Assembly (NCBI GenBank): GCA_964530925.1
Contig: CAZHBZ010000001.1
Coordinates: 1 to 64,000 of the forward strand
Reading direction: 5' to 3'
DNA from: LiPW-15 sp964530925
Lineage (GTDB): Bacteria > Patescibacteriota > Minisyncoccia > UBA6257 > 2-01-FULL-56-20
Length of the DNA: 64,000 bases
Part shown: positions 25,460 to 33,697 of the stretch, piece by piece
How the letters are laid out: each line of letters opens with the position of its first letter
Position numbering within the stretch: the first letter of the stretch is position 1
Position numbers and translations under genes: made by a program
Notes under the pieces: model-generated
Told to the model about the DNA's origin: nothing
Seen by the model: the letters and a program-made list of their open reading frames with translations, nothing else
The model's database searches: none

Positions 25460-25485
25460 CCCCGGTCTCTTATAAGAGACCGGGG
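25460..25485. repeat. 26-bp perfect palindrome with GGTCTC core
   Basis: CCCCGGTCTCT-TATA-AGAGACCGGGG-type inverted repeat, sharing the GGTCTC...GAGACC core with 20057-20086. It sits in the intergenic gap between the 24365 gene promoter and the secF terminator. Confidence 0.7.
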
Positions 25486-25510
25486 AATAAAAAGGTTTCG
25501 CGGGCAAAAC

Positions 25511-25538
25511 AAAAACCGCCCCGGAGGGCGGTTTTTTT
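25511..25538. terminator. Bidirectional terminator after secDF
   Basis: AAAACCGCCC pairs with GGGCGGTTTT with T runs on both strands. On the minus strand it directly follows secF. Confidence 0.85.
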
Positions 25539-25546
25539 GTCGTTTA

Positions 25547-26446
25547 CTATTTGTTCGTAAACTTATGCCAAACGTAGAGCAAGGGCGAAGCCACAAAGAT
25601 GGAAGAATAAATACCGACGGTCACGCCGACAAGCAAGGTAAGAACAAAGTAGTGGAGATTCGCGGGACCGAGGAACAAAAGCGCCAGAAGCACCAAGATA
25701 AGAGTCAAAGAAGTATTGATGGAGCGGGCTATGGTTTGGTTCACAGAATCGTTGATTATCTCCCCGAATTCCTTTTTGGTTCTATAGAGCAAAAGATTTT
25801 CGCGGATTCGATCGAAAACGACAATGGTATCGTGCACAGAAAAACCCACAACCACAAGAAGAGCGACGATGAAGTTCACATCGATTTCCGCTGTGCCAAA
25901 ATAGCCAAGAACAGCCAAAAGTCCAGCGGGAATCGCCACATCGTGAAGTAAAGAAACCAGAGTGGTTACGCCATACTTAAAGGAGCTAATCGGCTGATAA
26001 ACTTTGCGGAAAGCGAAAGCGATATAGAGCGAGATTCCAAGGAGCACAAGAATAAGAGCCAAAATGGATTTCTCTCGAAGATCCGCGCCGACTGATGGGC
26101 CGATGGAAGAAAAAGTCATTTCTTCAAAACCGCTGTATTTTTCGGAGAAAATTTTAATATAGTTTTGATGGTCGGCTTCGCTCATATCTTTAAGCCGGGC
26201 GAAGAATATTCCCGAAGACTGGTCAAAAGTCAGTCTGGCGTCAGAAACTTTGAGATCTTCCGAAAATGCCTTGGAAACTTCTTCAATCGCTACATTTGGC
26301 GCTTTGAATTGCCAAAGGGTTCCGCCGGTGAAGTCTATCCCCTGCTTAAAGCCGAAAATGGCTATCGCCAAAATCGCCGCCCCGGCTAAAATACCGGAGA
26401 TCGAAAGGTAAATTTTTCTTTTGCCGATTACGTCAACGTTAAGCAT
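25547..26446 (-). CDS. secF: Protein translocase subunit SecF
   Basis: A six-helix RND-family protein of 299 residues. Signatures are the first helix with GIDFTGGTLWQF and the transmembrane motif VVGFSVHDTIVVFDRIREN. SecDF uses the proton gradient to pull exported proteins through SecYEG. Its start overlaps the end of secD by 8 bp. Confidence 0.97.
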   Translation of the reverse strand: MLNVDVIGKRKIYLSISGILAGAAILAIAIFGFKQGIDFTGGTLWQFKAPNVAIEEVSKAFSEDLKVSDARLTFDQSSGIFFARLKDMSEADHQNYIKIFSEKYSGFEEMTFSSIGPSVGADLREKSILALILVLLGISLYIAFAFRKVYQPISSFKYGVTTLVSLLHDVAIPAGLLAVLGYFGTAEIDVNFIVALLVVVGFSVHDTIVVFDRIRENLLLYRTKKEFGEIINDSVNQTIARSINTSLTLILVLLALLFLGPANLHYFVLTLLVGVTVGIYSSIFVASPLLYVWHKFTNK

Positions 26447-27686
26447 TTGTCTGTTTTGGTTTTCGATTTTCGACGAATACCTGAAGAAGAAGCCTGGTTG
26501 TGGTTATGGCGCTAAACATAGAAACAGCGACACCAATGAGGAGCGTGAGCGCAAAACCTTTTACGAAGCTCGTGGTCAGAAAGTAAAGAATGACCGCGGT
26601 AATAATAGAAGAAGTGTTGGAATCCTTAATGGACGGCCAAGCATGGCGGAAACCTTCGTGCACCGCTGCAGCCTTGGACATCCCCTTCTTTAATTCTTCC
26701 TTAATGCGCTCGAAGACCAGAATGTTTGCGTCTACAGCCATACCGATTGTAATGATGAAACCGGCAAGTCCCGCGAGAGACATAGTCACCCCGATGAGCT
26801 TAAAGACGCCCAAAGTTATAGCAATATAGATAAGAAGCGCCGCGGCGGCAAAGAATCCCAAACCGCGATAATAGATAAGCATGAAAAGAATTATGAGAAT
26901 AGTTCCCACAAATCCCGCGAATATCGCCTTGTTCAAAAAGTCTTCTCCAAGGGCCGGACTTACGGTCTGCTGGTTCACAAGGCTTATCGGCGCGGGCAAA
27001 GCTCCAGCGTTGAAGCGCTCCACAAGAAGTCTCGCTGATTCAACGGTAAAGCGGCCGGATATCTGCGCTTCGCCTCCGACTATCTTTTGCTGGACCACCG
27101 GCGCTTCAATAAGTTCTCCGTCCAGGAAAATGGCGATGGTCTTGCCGACGTTCGCTCCGGTCATTTCTTCAAATATTTTTGCTCCTTCCTCATTGAAGGT
27201 TATGGATACCTGCGGAGCATTGGTGTTCGGATCGAAAGTAAGCTGGGCGCCGCTGATATAGCGACCCGTAAGATTGGTCTGGATAAATTGGACATTCTCC
27301 CCCTCCCCTTCAACTTCGCGAAAATCCAGCATCGGAGTAGTTCCGATTTCTTTTATCGCCTGGCTCACATCTTTAATACCCGCGAGTTCAACGATAAGTT
27401 CGGACTTTTCACCCGACTTGCTGATATTGACCTGCGGCTCGCTCACGCCAAAAAGGTTAACCCTGCGCTCAATAACATCGCGAAGGCCGTTTAAGACAGA
27501 ATCCCTGTCGCCAGAGTCAACTCCGGAGAGATCAACTTCGTAGACCAAGTGGCTTCCACCGACCAGATCCAAGCCCAATCTCCAAGGGATATTTTTAGCT
27601 CCGAATCCTTTCGGATAAGCGAAGAAGGCGGAGGCTATGGCGACCAAGACGATTAGTGTTAAAAAGAATCCAGAATATTTACGCAT
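26439..27686 (-). CDS. secD: Protein translocase subunit SecD
   Basis: A 415-residue protein with the N-terminal helix, the GLDLVGGSHLVYEVD motif, a periplasmic P1 domain and the C-terminal six-helix bundle with IGMAVDANILVFERIKEEL. The periplasmic region is shorter than in E. coli (615 aa in total there). It is the first gene of the secDF operon. No SD is seen. Confidence 0.97.
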   Translation of the reverse strand: MRKYSGFFLTLIVLVAIASAFFAYPKGFGAKNIPWRLGLDLVGGSHLVYEVDLSGVDSGDRDSVLNGLRDVIERRVNLFGVSEPQVNISKSGEKSELIVELAGIKDVSQAIKEIGTTPMLDFREVEGEGENVQFIQTNLTGRYISGAQLTFDPNTNAPQVSITFNEEGAKIFEEMTGANVGKTIAIFLDGELIEAPVVQQKIVGGEAQISGRFTVESARLLVERFNAGALPAPISLVNQQTVSPALGEDFLNKAIFAGFVGTILIILFMLIYYRGLGFFAAAALLIYIAITLGVFKLIGVTMSLAGLAGFIITIGMAVDANILVFERIKEELKKGMSKAAAVHEGFRHAWPSIKDSNTSSIITAVILYFLTTSFVKGFALTLLIGVAVSMFSAITTTRLLLQVFVENRKPKQTNA

Positions 27687-27800
27687 TGAAACTCAGATTA
27701 TCAAGAAATATGCCCCGCGTCAAAACTTTAGAGGAAACTTGCCGATTCTAAAAAATTAGGTCAATATACGGGCAGCAATCGTTAACAATGGAGGTGTGAA

Positions 27801-28088
27801 ATGAACTTTCGCTACTGGCGGCGGTTCTTTGCCCTCAAGCTTCTCTTGGGCATAGTGATTTCGACGGGATTGCTCATGTATTGCATCGAGCACAGGGAAT
27901 CGGTCTTCGGCGCCGTAGCTCTTGCTATCGGAGCCCTTGCGCTCATAATAACCAACGCCTATGTTATCAAATTTGTGCTTTTGGACGCGAGAAGAAAACA
28001 GCGGAATCCCGACATCGGAAGCGAGAGGGGTAAAATCGTACCTTATGAAAGATTTAAGAAAGCCAGGGAGAATCGCGGGGCCATGTAG
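27801..28088 (+). CDS. Small SD-led membrane protein (95 aa)
   Basis: Unrecognised. A GGAGG SD lies eight bases before the ATG. Two membrane helices (about residues 10-26 and 34-60) are followed by a basic tail (LLDARRKQRNP, RFKKARENRG). The terminator hairpin overlaps the stop codon. Part of the SD-led small-gene set. Confidence 0.75.
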   Translation: MNFRYWRRFFALKLLLGIVISTGLLMYCIEHRESVFGAVALAIGALALIITNAYVIKFVLLDARRKQRNPDIGSERGKIVPYERFKKARENRGAM

Positions 28089-28100
28089 CCCCGCTTTTTT
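28075..28100 (+). terminator. Terminator overlapping the stop of the 27801 gene
   Basis: GCGGGGC-CATGTA-GCCCCGC and six T residues; the stop codon lies in the loop and descending arm. Confidence 0.85.
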
Positions 28101-28166
28101 GTTTTGTGCCCCAACAAAGCACAGGCGCTCAAGGAAATCTCACGATGTTTCTATTAATTATGGAGG

Positions 28167-28247
28167 CAGTCTATTTTGGAGAGGGCAAGACTTGGCCTAG
28201 CGGCCAGCCTGCCTGCCGGCAGGGAGCGCACTCTTCAAAATAGGCTG
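28167..28247. repeat. Nested inverted repeat with GCCTGCCGGC core
   Basis: Outer arms CAGTCTATTTTGGAGAG (28167-28183) and CTCTTCAAAATAGGCTG (28231-28247) pair with two mismatches that can be G-U pairs. Inside lie TGGCC/GGCCA and the GCCTGCCTGCCGGCAGG palindrome. No gene is present between 28101 and 28256. Confidence 0.6.
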
Positions 28248-28256
28248 ACGAAATCT

Positions 28257-28292
28257 GTGCCCCCACAAGGAATCGAACCTTGATCAATTGCT
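28257..28292 (-). pseudogene. tRNA-Lys 3'-half fragment
   Basis: These 36 bases are identical to the 3' part of the intact tRNA-Lys at 28362 (anticodon-stem 3' side, variable region, T arm, acceptor). The copy then breaks into the palindrome CTGCCTGCCGGCAGGCAGG (28291-28309) where the anticodon arm should be. It cannot fold as a tRNA on its own. Confidence 0.8.
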
Positions 28293-28361
28293 GCCTGCCG
28301 GCAGGCAGGGCTTACCGTCAGTAGCGAGGCAAAAATATAAATAGATGCGTTTCGCGCAGCG

Positions 28362-28432
28362 TGCCCCCACAAGGAATCGAACCTTGATCAATTGCTTAAA
28401 AGGCAACTGCTTTACCACTAAGCTATGGGGGC
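28362..28432 (-). tRNA. tRNA-Lys (UUU)
   Basis: A 71-nt tRNA with a 7-bp acceptor stem (GCCCCCA/TGGGGGC), a D arm, an anticodon stem GTTGC/GCAAT-type around loop CTTTTAA (anticodon TTT), and a T arm with GGTTCGATTCC. CCA is not encoded. The acceptor stem is extended outward by a further perfect 7-8 bp inverted repeat (ACGCTGCG/CGCAGCGT), which is unusual. It sits between two broken copies of itself. Confidence 0.92.
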
Positions 28433-28504
28433 ACGCTGCGTACAACGCAGCAATTCATTTATATTTTAAACGAGCGAACCAGTGGGCAAGGTAAACCTTG
28501 CTAA

Positions 28505-28568
28505 GGGCAACTGCTTCCCGCCCGAACGTACCGTTCGGTACGGGCGGGTACCACTAAGCTATGGGGGC
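28505..28568 (-). pseudogene. tRNA-Lys 5'-half fragment with palindrome in the D loop
   Basis: The 5' 20 nt (28549-28568) are identical to the intact tRNA-Lys. A 32-nt palindrome with arms CCCGCCCG/CGGGCGGG (28517-28548) then interrupts the D loop, after which tRNA sequence resumes (AAGCAGTTGCC) before diverging in the anticodon arm. The rest (28441-28504) is a degenerate tail with a GCAAGGT/ACCTTGC hairpin. Confidence 0.75.
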
Positions 28569-28627
28569 TAACGGGAAAATTGTAGAATAGAACCGAAAAT
28601 TAGTAAATCCCCAGCCAAGCATAAACC

Positions 28628-28656
28628 TTGACAAAACCGCAGATTGCGTGTACCAT
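28628..28656 (+). promoter_or_regulatory. Promoter of the 28710 gene
   Basis: TTGACA (28628-28633), a 17-bp spacer and TACCAT (28651-28656), followed by an SD-bearing leader. Confidence 0.65.
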
Positions 28657-28709
28657 TGCGCTCAGTACTAATCCGATTCTGATTCCAATCTGAAAGGAGA
28701 ACGACGACA

Positions 28710-29036
28710 ATGAGGATGAATGAGATGGTTCGCGAGGGCCGCAAGCATGCCGCCACGATCCTCGGTGAGAATCTCGCTCCGCTCACTGCGGAACGGCCCA
28801 AGGAGCACGACGACGGCAGGACCATCGTCCTCACCTATTCCGGGGAGCGCAAAATCACCCTCCGCTTCAGGAAGTGCATGCCGGATCCTCTCGACGCAAT
28901 CATCCCGCCTTTCGAGCGCACGGACAGGGACCTTCGTACCATCGAGGTCGCGGAGGTCGTCTACCGCTCCCTGAACTTCGTGGCTCGGCCGAAGGAGCAG
29001 ACGAAGGCCACCCGGAAGAAGCGCGTCGCCGCCTAG
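28710..29036 (+). CDS. Small SD-led orphan protein (108 aa), GC-rich
   Basis: Unrecognised, basic and soluble. An AAAGGAG SD precedes the ATG. Codon use is clearly richer in G+C (CTC, CGC, GAG) than in neighbouring housekeeping genes, as for other members of the small SD-led set. The C-terminus is strongly basic (KATRKKRVAA). It has its own promoter and a long palindromic terminator. A recent foreign origin or selection for high expression could explain the codon bias. Confidence 0.75.
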   Translation: MRMNEMVREGRKHAATILGENLAPLTAERPKEHDDGRTIVLTYSGERKITLRFRKCMPDPLDAIIPPFERTDRDLRTIEVAEVVYRSLNFVARPKEQTKATRKKRVAA

Positions 29037-29044
29037 CCCCACCG

Positions 29045-29079
29045 CCCGGACAGTCCATGGACTGTCCGGGCCTTTTGTT
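29045..29079 (+). terminator. Palindromic terminator (CCGGACAGTCC type), copy 1
   Basis: A perfect 26-bp palindrome (CCCGGACAGTCCA and its complement) followed by CCTTTTGTT. The same palindrome recurs after rpmE at 63151. Confidence 0.85.
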
Positions 29080-30175
29080 ATCCGAAAAGCCCTTCCAACA
29101 ATTCTTTATCCTTTCCGTGCGGTTTCTTAGGAGCTTTCAAAATTAAATTCAAAAGCATATCGCCTCTGCCGGAACGGCCGAAGCGGGGCATGCCCTCCCC
29201 TTTTATCCGAATATTGGATTTCAAATCCGTTCCCGGTTCTATTTCCGTTTTTACGGGTCTACCTTCTATTGTCGGAAGCTCGATTTCTTTTCCCAATAAA
29301 ATATCGCTAAGCTTCACTTCTTTTTTAATTATGAGGTCATCTCCGCTTCTTTCAAAAACATGGTGCGGTTTTACTTTTATTTTTACGTAAAGTTCGCCGG
29401 ACGGACTGCCTCTTTCCCCGGCCTCACCGGCGCCCCTCACCTGAACCATCTGCCCGTCTGAAATTCCGGGAAGAATTTCCAAAGATATTTTTCTTTCGCC
29501 ATTAACCCGTCCCGCGCCTTTGCATGCCGAACATATTTTTTTCGGCACTTCGCCGAATCCCTGGCAGGCAGGGCAAGTCTTAACCTGCGAAAAACTTCCA
29601 AAGAATGTTCGTCTTTCTTCGTTTATTTCACCTCGCCCGTTGCAAGTCGAACAACTCACCATTCCTTCCGCCGGGTCTCCACCTTTTCCTTTGCAAACAT
29701 CGCAAGGAACCGCGGTCCTAAGCCTTATCTCCTTTTTTGACCCGTAAAAAGCTTCTTCCAAATCCAACTCCACCGCAGTCTGAAGATCGGAACCATGGCG
29801 ATAAGTTTTTCTTTTCTGCCTCTGGCCGCCCATTCCCCCTCCGAAAAACGATTCAAAAATATCGCCTAAATCGCCAAAATCAGCCGAGTTAAAATCAAAC
29901 CCGCCCATATTTTGTCCGCCAAATCCAAATCCAGCGAAAGGATTGCCTCCGGCATGCCCAAAGCCCGCTCCCGGCTCGGCGCCGAAACGATCATAATATT
30001 CTCTTTTATTTTTATCGCTTAGAACTTGATACGCCTCGTTTATCTCTTTGAACTTGGCCTCATCGCCGTGTTGTTTATCCGGATGATGCTGATGGGCGAG
30101 TTTCCGAAAAGCCTTTTTTATTTCTTCAGCTGAAGCGTTTTTATCAACTCCTAAAACTTTGTAATAATCTTTCAT
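29078..30175 (-). CDS. dnaJ: Chaperone DnaJ
   Basis: Full-length DnaJ of 365 residues: J domain with HPD at 31-33, a Gly/Phe-rich region (GFGHAGGNPFAGFGFGG), four zinc repeats (CDVCKGKG, CSTCNGRG, CPACQGFG, CSACKGAG) and the C-terminal substrate domains. It stimulates DnaK ATPase. The dnaK operon lies upstream on the same strand, separated by the membrane protein gene at 30239. Confidence 0.97.
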   Translation of the reverse strand: MKDYYKVLGVDKNASAEEIKKAFRKLAHQHHPDKQHGDEAKFKEINEAYQVLSDKNKREYYDRFGAEPGAGFGHAGGNPFAGFGFGGQNMGGFDFNSADFGDLGDIFESFFGGGMGGQRQKRKTYRHGSDLQTAVELDLEEAFYGSKKEIRLRTAVPCDVCKGKGGDPAEGMVSCSTCNGRGEINEERRTFFGSFSQVKTCPACQGFGEVPKKICSACKGAGRVNGERKISLEILPGISDGQMVQVRGAGEAGERGSPSGELYVKIKVKPHHVFERSGDDLIIKKEVKLSDILLGKEIELPTIEGRPVKTEIEPGTDLKSNIRIKGEGMPRFGRSGRGDMLLNLILKAPKKPHGKDKELLEGLFG

Positions 30176-30238
30176 CTTTCACAGATTGCAACACATATAC
30201 GTAATACATATTGCGTAGGTTGTGCGTGGGACACGTCT

Positions 30239-31261
30239 CTAGAAAAATTCCACTATCTCATGCGGCTTATTCTCCGTTTTAACCCGAATAACCCCAAAGG
30301 CTATAAGCGCATGATAAACAAGAAACGACACGAAAGAAACCAGATATCCAAAAAGAGTCGCGAGCCCCCGAACGAACACAAAAACGGCTATTGCCCAGAC
30401 CGTGACAAATGTCGCCCCAAACTTGCCCTTCAAATCTGTGAGCGACTTATTGGCGAACGCGAGAATGGCGTCGCCAAAAGTATTTTTCGCGTCCAAGGAA
30501 AACCCGAAAAACTTGCTCAAATTACCCATAACCTGTTCGCTAAGATCGCCTAAGGTTTTTTCTTTTATGGCTGTCGGCAATAAAGAAAAATTAATGTTCC
30601 TTTCGAGCTGGCTCTTAGCCACGCTCTTCGCGAACGCCCCCAAATCGGAATCAAGCCTATATTCCGGATAAAGCCCTTGGGCGAACTTTACCGACCACCC
30701 ATATATAGAGCTGAACGTAGACTCGGAGACAAATATCGTCTTTTTATTCCAAACCGGAATATAAAGGATTACTGCGACAATAGCTATCGCGGTCAGCATC
30801 TTACTCAAAGGCCGCCTGATTACACGAAAGAATCTTATCTCCACGCTATTTTCCGCGTCCTCCCGGCTCAGATATTCCCCCCACACCAGAAGGATTATCA
30901 TAACCGCGAAAGATGTCCCTAAAAGATTCAAGGGCGCGCCGATGAACGGCAAAAGAAAGCCTACCGACTCGAGAGCAATTACCGCAAATCGATGCCACAG
31001 ATTTTTTGTAAGCAAACTTCCGAGAACCGAGATTGCCATGAATACTCCAGCGGATACAAGTGGCCAGACAAAAGGTTTTTCACCGGCAAGATAAGAAGCG
31101 AACAGAACTCCGGTTATTACCGCAAACGCCACAATCACCGCGTCTAAAATAATAGACTTAATGAGATGTTTTGGCGCGGTCAAAAAAGGAGCCTTAGGAA
31201 GCTGACTCAGCAGGTCCTTGCCCCGCATCTGGGCCGGGCTGATTTTCTCCATTTCCTCCAT
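30239..31261 (-). CDS. Polytopic membrane protein, unrecognised (340 aa)
   Basis: About six or seven predicted helices: four in the first 150 residues, one near 165-182, and two near the C-terminus (ATFVTVWAIAVFVFVRG, FGYLVSFVSFLVYHAL). A soluble loop of about 120 residues lies between helices five and six. The start at 31261 overlaps the dnaK 3' end by 68 bp; later ATGs at 31252 and 31228 are alternatives. It sits in the chaperone operon between dnaK and dnaJ. I do not recognise the family. Confidence 0.7.
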   Translation of the reverse strand: MEEMEKISPAQMRGKDLLSQLPKAPFLTAPKHLIKSIILDAVIVAFAVITGVLFASYLAGEKPFVWPLVSAGVFMAISVLGSLLTKNLWHRFAVIALESVGFLLPFIGAPLNLLGTSFAVMIILLVWGEYLSREDAENSVEIRFFRVIRRPLSKMLTAIAIVAVILYIPVWNKKTIFVSESTFSSIYGWSVKFAQGLYPEYRLDSDLGAFAKSVAKSQLERNINFSLLPTAIKEKTLGDLSEQVMGNLSKFFGFSLDAKNTFGDAILAFANKSLTDLKGKFGATFVTVWAIAVFVFVRGLATLFGYLVSFVSFLVYHALIAFGVIRVKTENKPHEIVEFF

Positions 31262-33080
31262 CTTTATTATTATAGACGGATTGTCCTATTTTTTGAATTT
31301 CCGAGGATAGGGCGTCGGACGCGGACTTGATTGCCTCAATATCTTCGCCGTCCTTAACCTTCTTCAGATTCTCAAGTTTTTCGGTTATCGACGCTTTAAC
31401 ATCTGCGCTTAATTTATCCCCGGCGTCTTTCAAAGATTTCTCGGTGAGATATGAGATTGATTCCGCCTGATTCCTAACTTCGATAAGCTCTTTCTTCCTT
31501 GCGTCTTCCGAAGCAAACTTCGCGGCATCTTGCTTGAACTTTTCTACTTCCTCTTTAGAAAGATTGGTAGAAGCTTCTATCTTTACCGACTGGCTCTTAC
31601 CGCTCGCTTTATCCACGGCTTTTACGTGCAATATCCCGTTCGCGTCTATATCAAAACTTACTTCGACCTGCGGAACTCCGCGCGGCGAAGGCGGGATTCC
31701 ATCCAAGATGAAACGCGCCAGGGTTTTGTTATCGGCCGCCATCGGACGTTCCCCTTGAGTCACGTGAATTTCCACGGAAGTCTGATTATCCGCTGCGGTC
31801 GAAAATATCTGAGACTTAGAAGTCGGGACTGTGGTATTTTTTTGAATCATCGCAGTCGCCACTCCTCCCATTGTTTCAATCGAGAGGCTCAGGGGAGTTA
31901 CATCCAAAAGCAAAATGTCCTTAACGTCGCCCTGAAGAATTCCGGCCTGGACTGCGGCGCCGATAGAGACAACTTCGTCCGGATTGATTCCTTGGTGCGG
32001 GTCTTTCCCGAACAATTTTTTGACCGCTTCCTGGATGGCCGGCATGCGAGTCTGGCCGCCAACCAAAATAACCTCGTTTATCTCCTCAAGTTTGAAGCCC
32101 GCTCCTTTCGGGGCCGCCTCGGTGACAGTCTCGCGCGTCAACTCAACGGAATGATCGATAAGATCTTTAACCAAGGACTCGAGCTTGGCCCGGGTCATTT
32201 TTATCAAGAAATGCTTTGGACCATTAGCGTCCGAAGAAATATAAGGAAGATTTATTTCGGTCTCCGCGGCGGTCGAGAGTTCATGCTTGGCGCGTTCCGC
32301 GGCCTCCTTGAGGCGTTGGAGGGCCAGGGCGTCCTTCGAAATATCTATCCCCTCCTGCTTCTTATATTCCGCGACCAAATATTCCTGAATGAGCTTGTCG
32401 AAGTCATCTCCGCCCAAATGCGTATCTCCTCCGGTGGATTTTACTTCCACGGTGTCATCGCCGACTTCCAAAACAGAAATGTCGAAGGTGCCGCCGCCAA
32501 AATCGTAAACAACTATTTTTTCGCTCTTTTGTTTGTTCAAGCCATAGGCCAAGGCGGCCGCAGTCGGCTCATTGATAATGCGACGCACTTTTAGCCCGGC
32601 AATTTCCCCGGCGTTCTTAGTCGCCTGTCTCTGAGAATCGTCGAAGTAAGCCGGCACGGTTATAACAGCTTCCTCAACTTTTTCTCCAAGCTTCGCTTCC
32701 GCGTCTGCCTTAAGCTTTCCCAAGATGAATGCGGAGATTTCTTCGGGAGAATACCAAGCTTCCCCCATCTTTACTTCCACACCACCCGAAGCGGAGGCTC
32801 GGAGATCATAAGAGAGCCAAGCTTTATCGCGCTGGACTTCCGGATCATCGAACTTCCGTCCGATAAGACGCTTAACCGAGAAGATGGTGTTCTTCGGGTT
32901 AGTTATCGCTTGGCGCTTGGCCAAGATTCCGACAAGCCTTTCATTGCTTTTGCTCATCGCCGCGATAGACGGAGTAGTTCTCACGCCCTCGCTCGACTCC
33001 AAAACCTTTGGCTCGCCTCCCTCGGTCACCGCGACCGCGGAGTTAGTCGTTCCCAAATCGATTCCTATAATTTTTGGCAT
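31194..33080 (-). CDS. dnaK: Chaperone DnaK (Hsp70)
   Basis: A 628-residue Hsp70. The ATPase domain starts IIGIDLGTTNSAVAV and includes VYDFGGGTFDISVLEVG; the substrate domain begins near LLLDVTPLSLSIETMGG; a short Gly/Pro-rich tail ends the protein. It follows grpE after 3 bp, in the order hrcA-grpE-dnaK. Confidence 0.98.
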   Translation of the reverse strand: MPKIIGIDLGTTNSAVAVTEGGEPKVLESSEGVRTTPSIAAMSKSNERLVGILAKRQAITNPKNTIFSVKRLIGRKFDDPEVQRDKAWLSYDLRASASGGVEVKMGEAWYSPEEISAFILGKLKADAEAKLGEKVEEAVITVPAYFDDSQRQATKNAGEIAGLKVRRIINEPTAAALAYGLNKQKSEKIVVYDFGGGTFDISVLEVGDDTVEVKSTGGDTHLGGDDFDKLIQEYLVAEYKKQEGIDISKDALALQRLKEAAERAKHELSTAAETEINLPYISSDANGPKHFLIKMTRAKLESLVKDLIDHSVELTRETVTEAAPKGAGFKLEEINEVILVGGQTRMPAIQEAVKKLFGKDPHQGINPDEVVSIGAAVQAGILQGDVKDILLLDVTPLSLSIETMGGVATAMIQKNTTVPTSKSQIFSTAADNQTSVEIHVTQGERPMAADNKTLARFILDGIPPSPRGVPQVEVSFDIDANGILHVKAVDKASGKSQSVKIEASTNLSKEEVEKFKQDAAKFASEDARKKELIEVRNQAESISYLTEKSLKDAGDKLSADVKASITEKLENLKKVKDGEDIEAIKSASDALSSEIQKIGQSVYNNKDGGNGENQPGPDAGQGPAESAS

Positions 33081-33083
33081 ATT

Positions 33084-33635
33084 TTATTTGTTTATGATTT
33101 TACCAACGATGACTCGCGCTGGTCTGATTATTTTTTCGAACAATTTGTATCCGGGTTCGATAATCTCCACAATCTTACCGGGCATTTTTTCCGATTCCGT
33201 TTCGGCTACCGCTTCCGCGATTCTGGGATCAAAGTCCGAACCGACCTCCACTTCTAATTTTTCTAACCCACGTTTTTCCAAAAGGTCTTCGATCTGTGAC
33301 CGGATCATATAAACCCCTTTCTCGACGGGTCCATTCTTTTCGAGCGCCGTTATCGCGAGATCAAAACTATCAAGAACGCTTATAAACTCCTTCATAAAAT
33401 CCGCAAACCCATACTTAGCCAAATCTTCGAAACGCTGACTCTCGTCTTTTTTATAATTCGAGAAGTCCGCTTTTGCTCTTTGCCAACCGGCCAGATATTC
33501 GTCTCGCTTGGCCTCCGCTTCTTCTAATTTCTTTTTAAGGTCTCTGGCTTCGTCAACTCCTTCGAGAAGCATTTCTCCGGATGGAGCTTCCAGCTCGTCT
33601 TTCAGTTCAGTTTTAGGCTTATTTTGTTCGTCCAT
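33084..33635 (-). CDS. grpE: Nucleotide exchange factor GrpE
   Basis: A 183-residue GrpE with an N-terminal coiled coil (ARDLKKKLEEAEAKRDEYLAGWQRAKADF) and the C-terminal beta domain (GVYMIRSQIEDLLEKRGLEKL...PARVIVGKI). The ATG at 33635 is chosen over an in-frame GTG at 33653 because the GTG bases form part of a GGGAGG SD placed ten bases before the ATG. It is one of few housekeeping genes here with an SD, as expected for an internal operon gene. Confidence 0.95.
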   Translation of the reverse strand: MDEQNKPKTELKDELEAPSGEMLLEGVDEARDLKKKLEEAEAKRDEYLAGWQRAKADFSNYKKDESQRFEDLAKYGFADFMKEFISVLDSFDLAITALEKNGPVEKGVYMIRSQIEDLLEKRGLEKLEVEVGSDFDPRIAEAVAETESEKMPGKIVEIIEPGYKLFEKIIRPARVIVGKIINK

Positions 33636-33697
33636 TATATTTTTGCCTCCCACCTATCAAGCAATTTGCTCGTTCAGTATGAGATTTAAATTTTGAT

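Noticed and set aside
31530..32594. A 354-codon open frame on the + strand
   Set aside because: It is fully antisense to dnaK, has no protein-like motifs, and dnaK is certain.
33636..33653. GTG start for grpE
   Set aside because: The GTG is part of the GGGAGG SD that serves the ATG at 33635.
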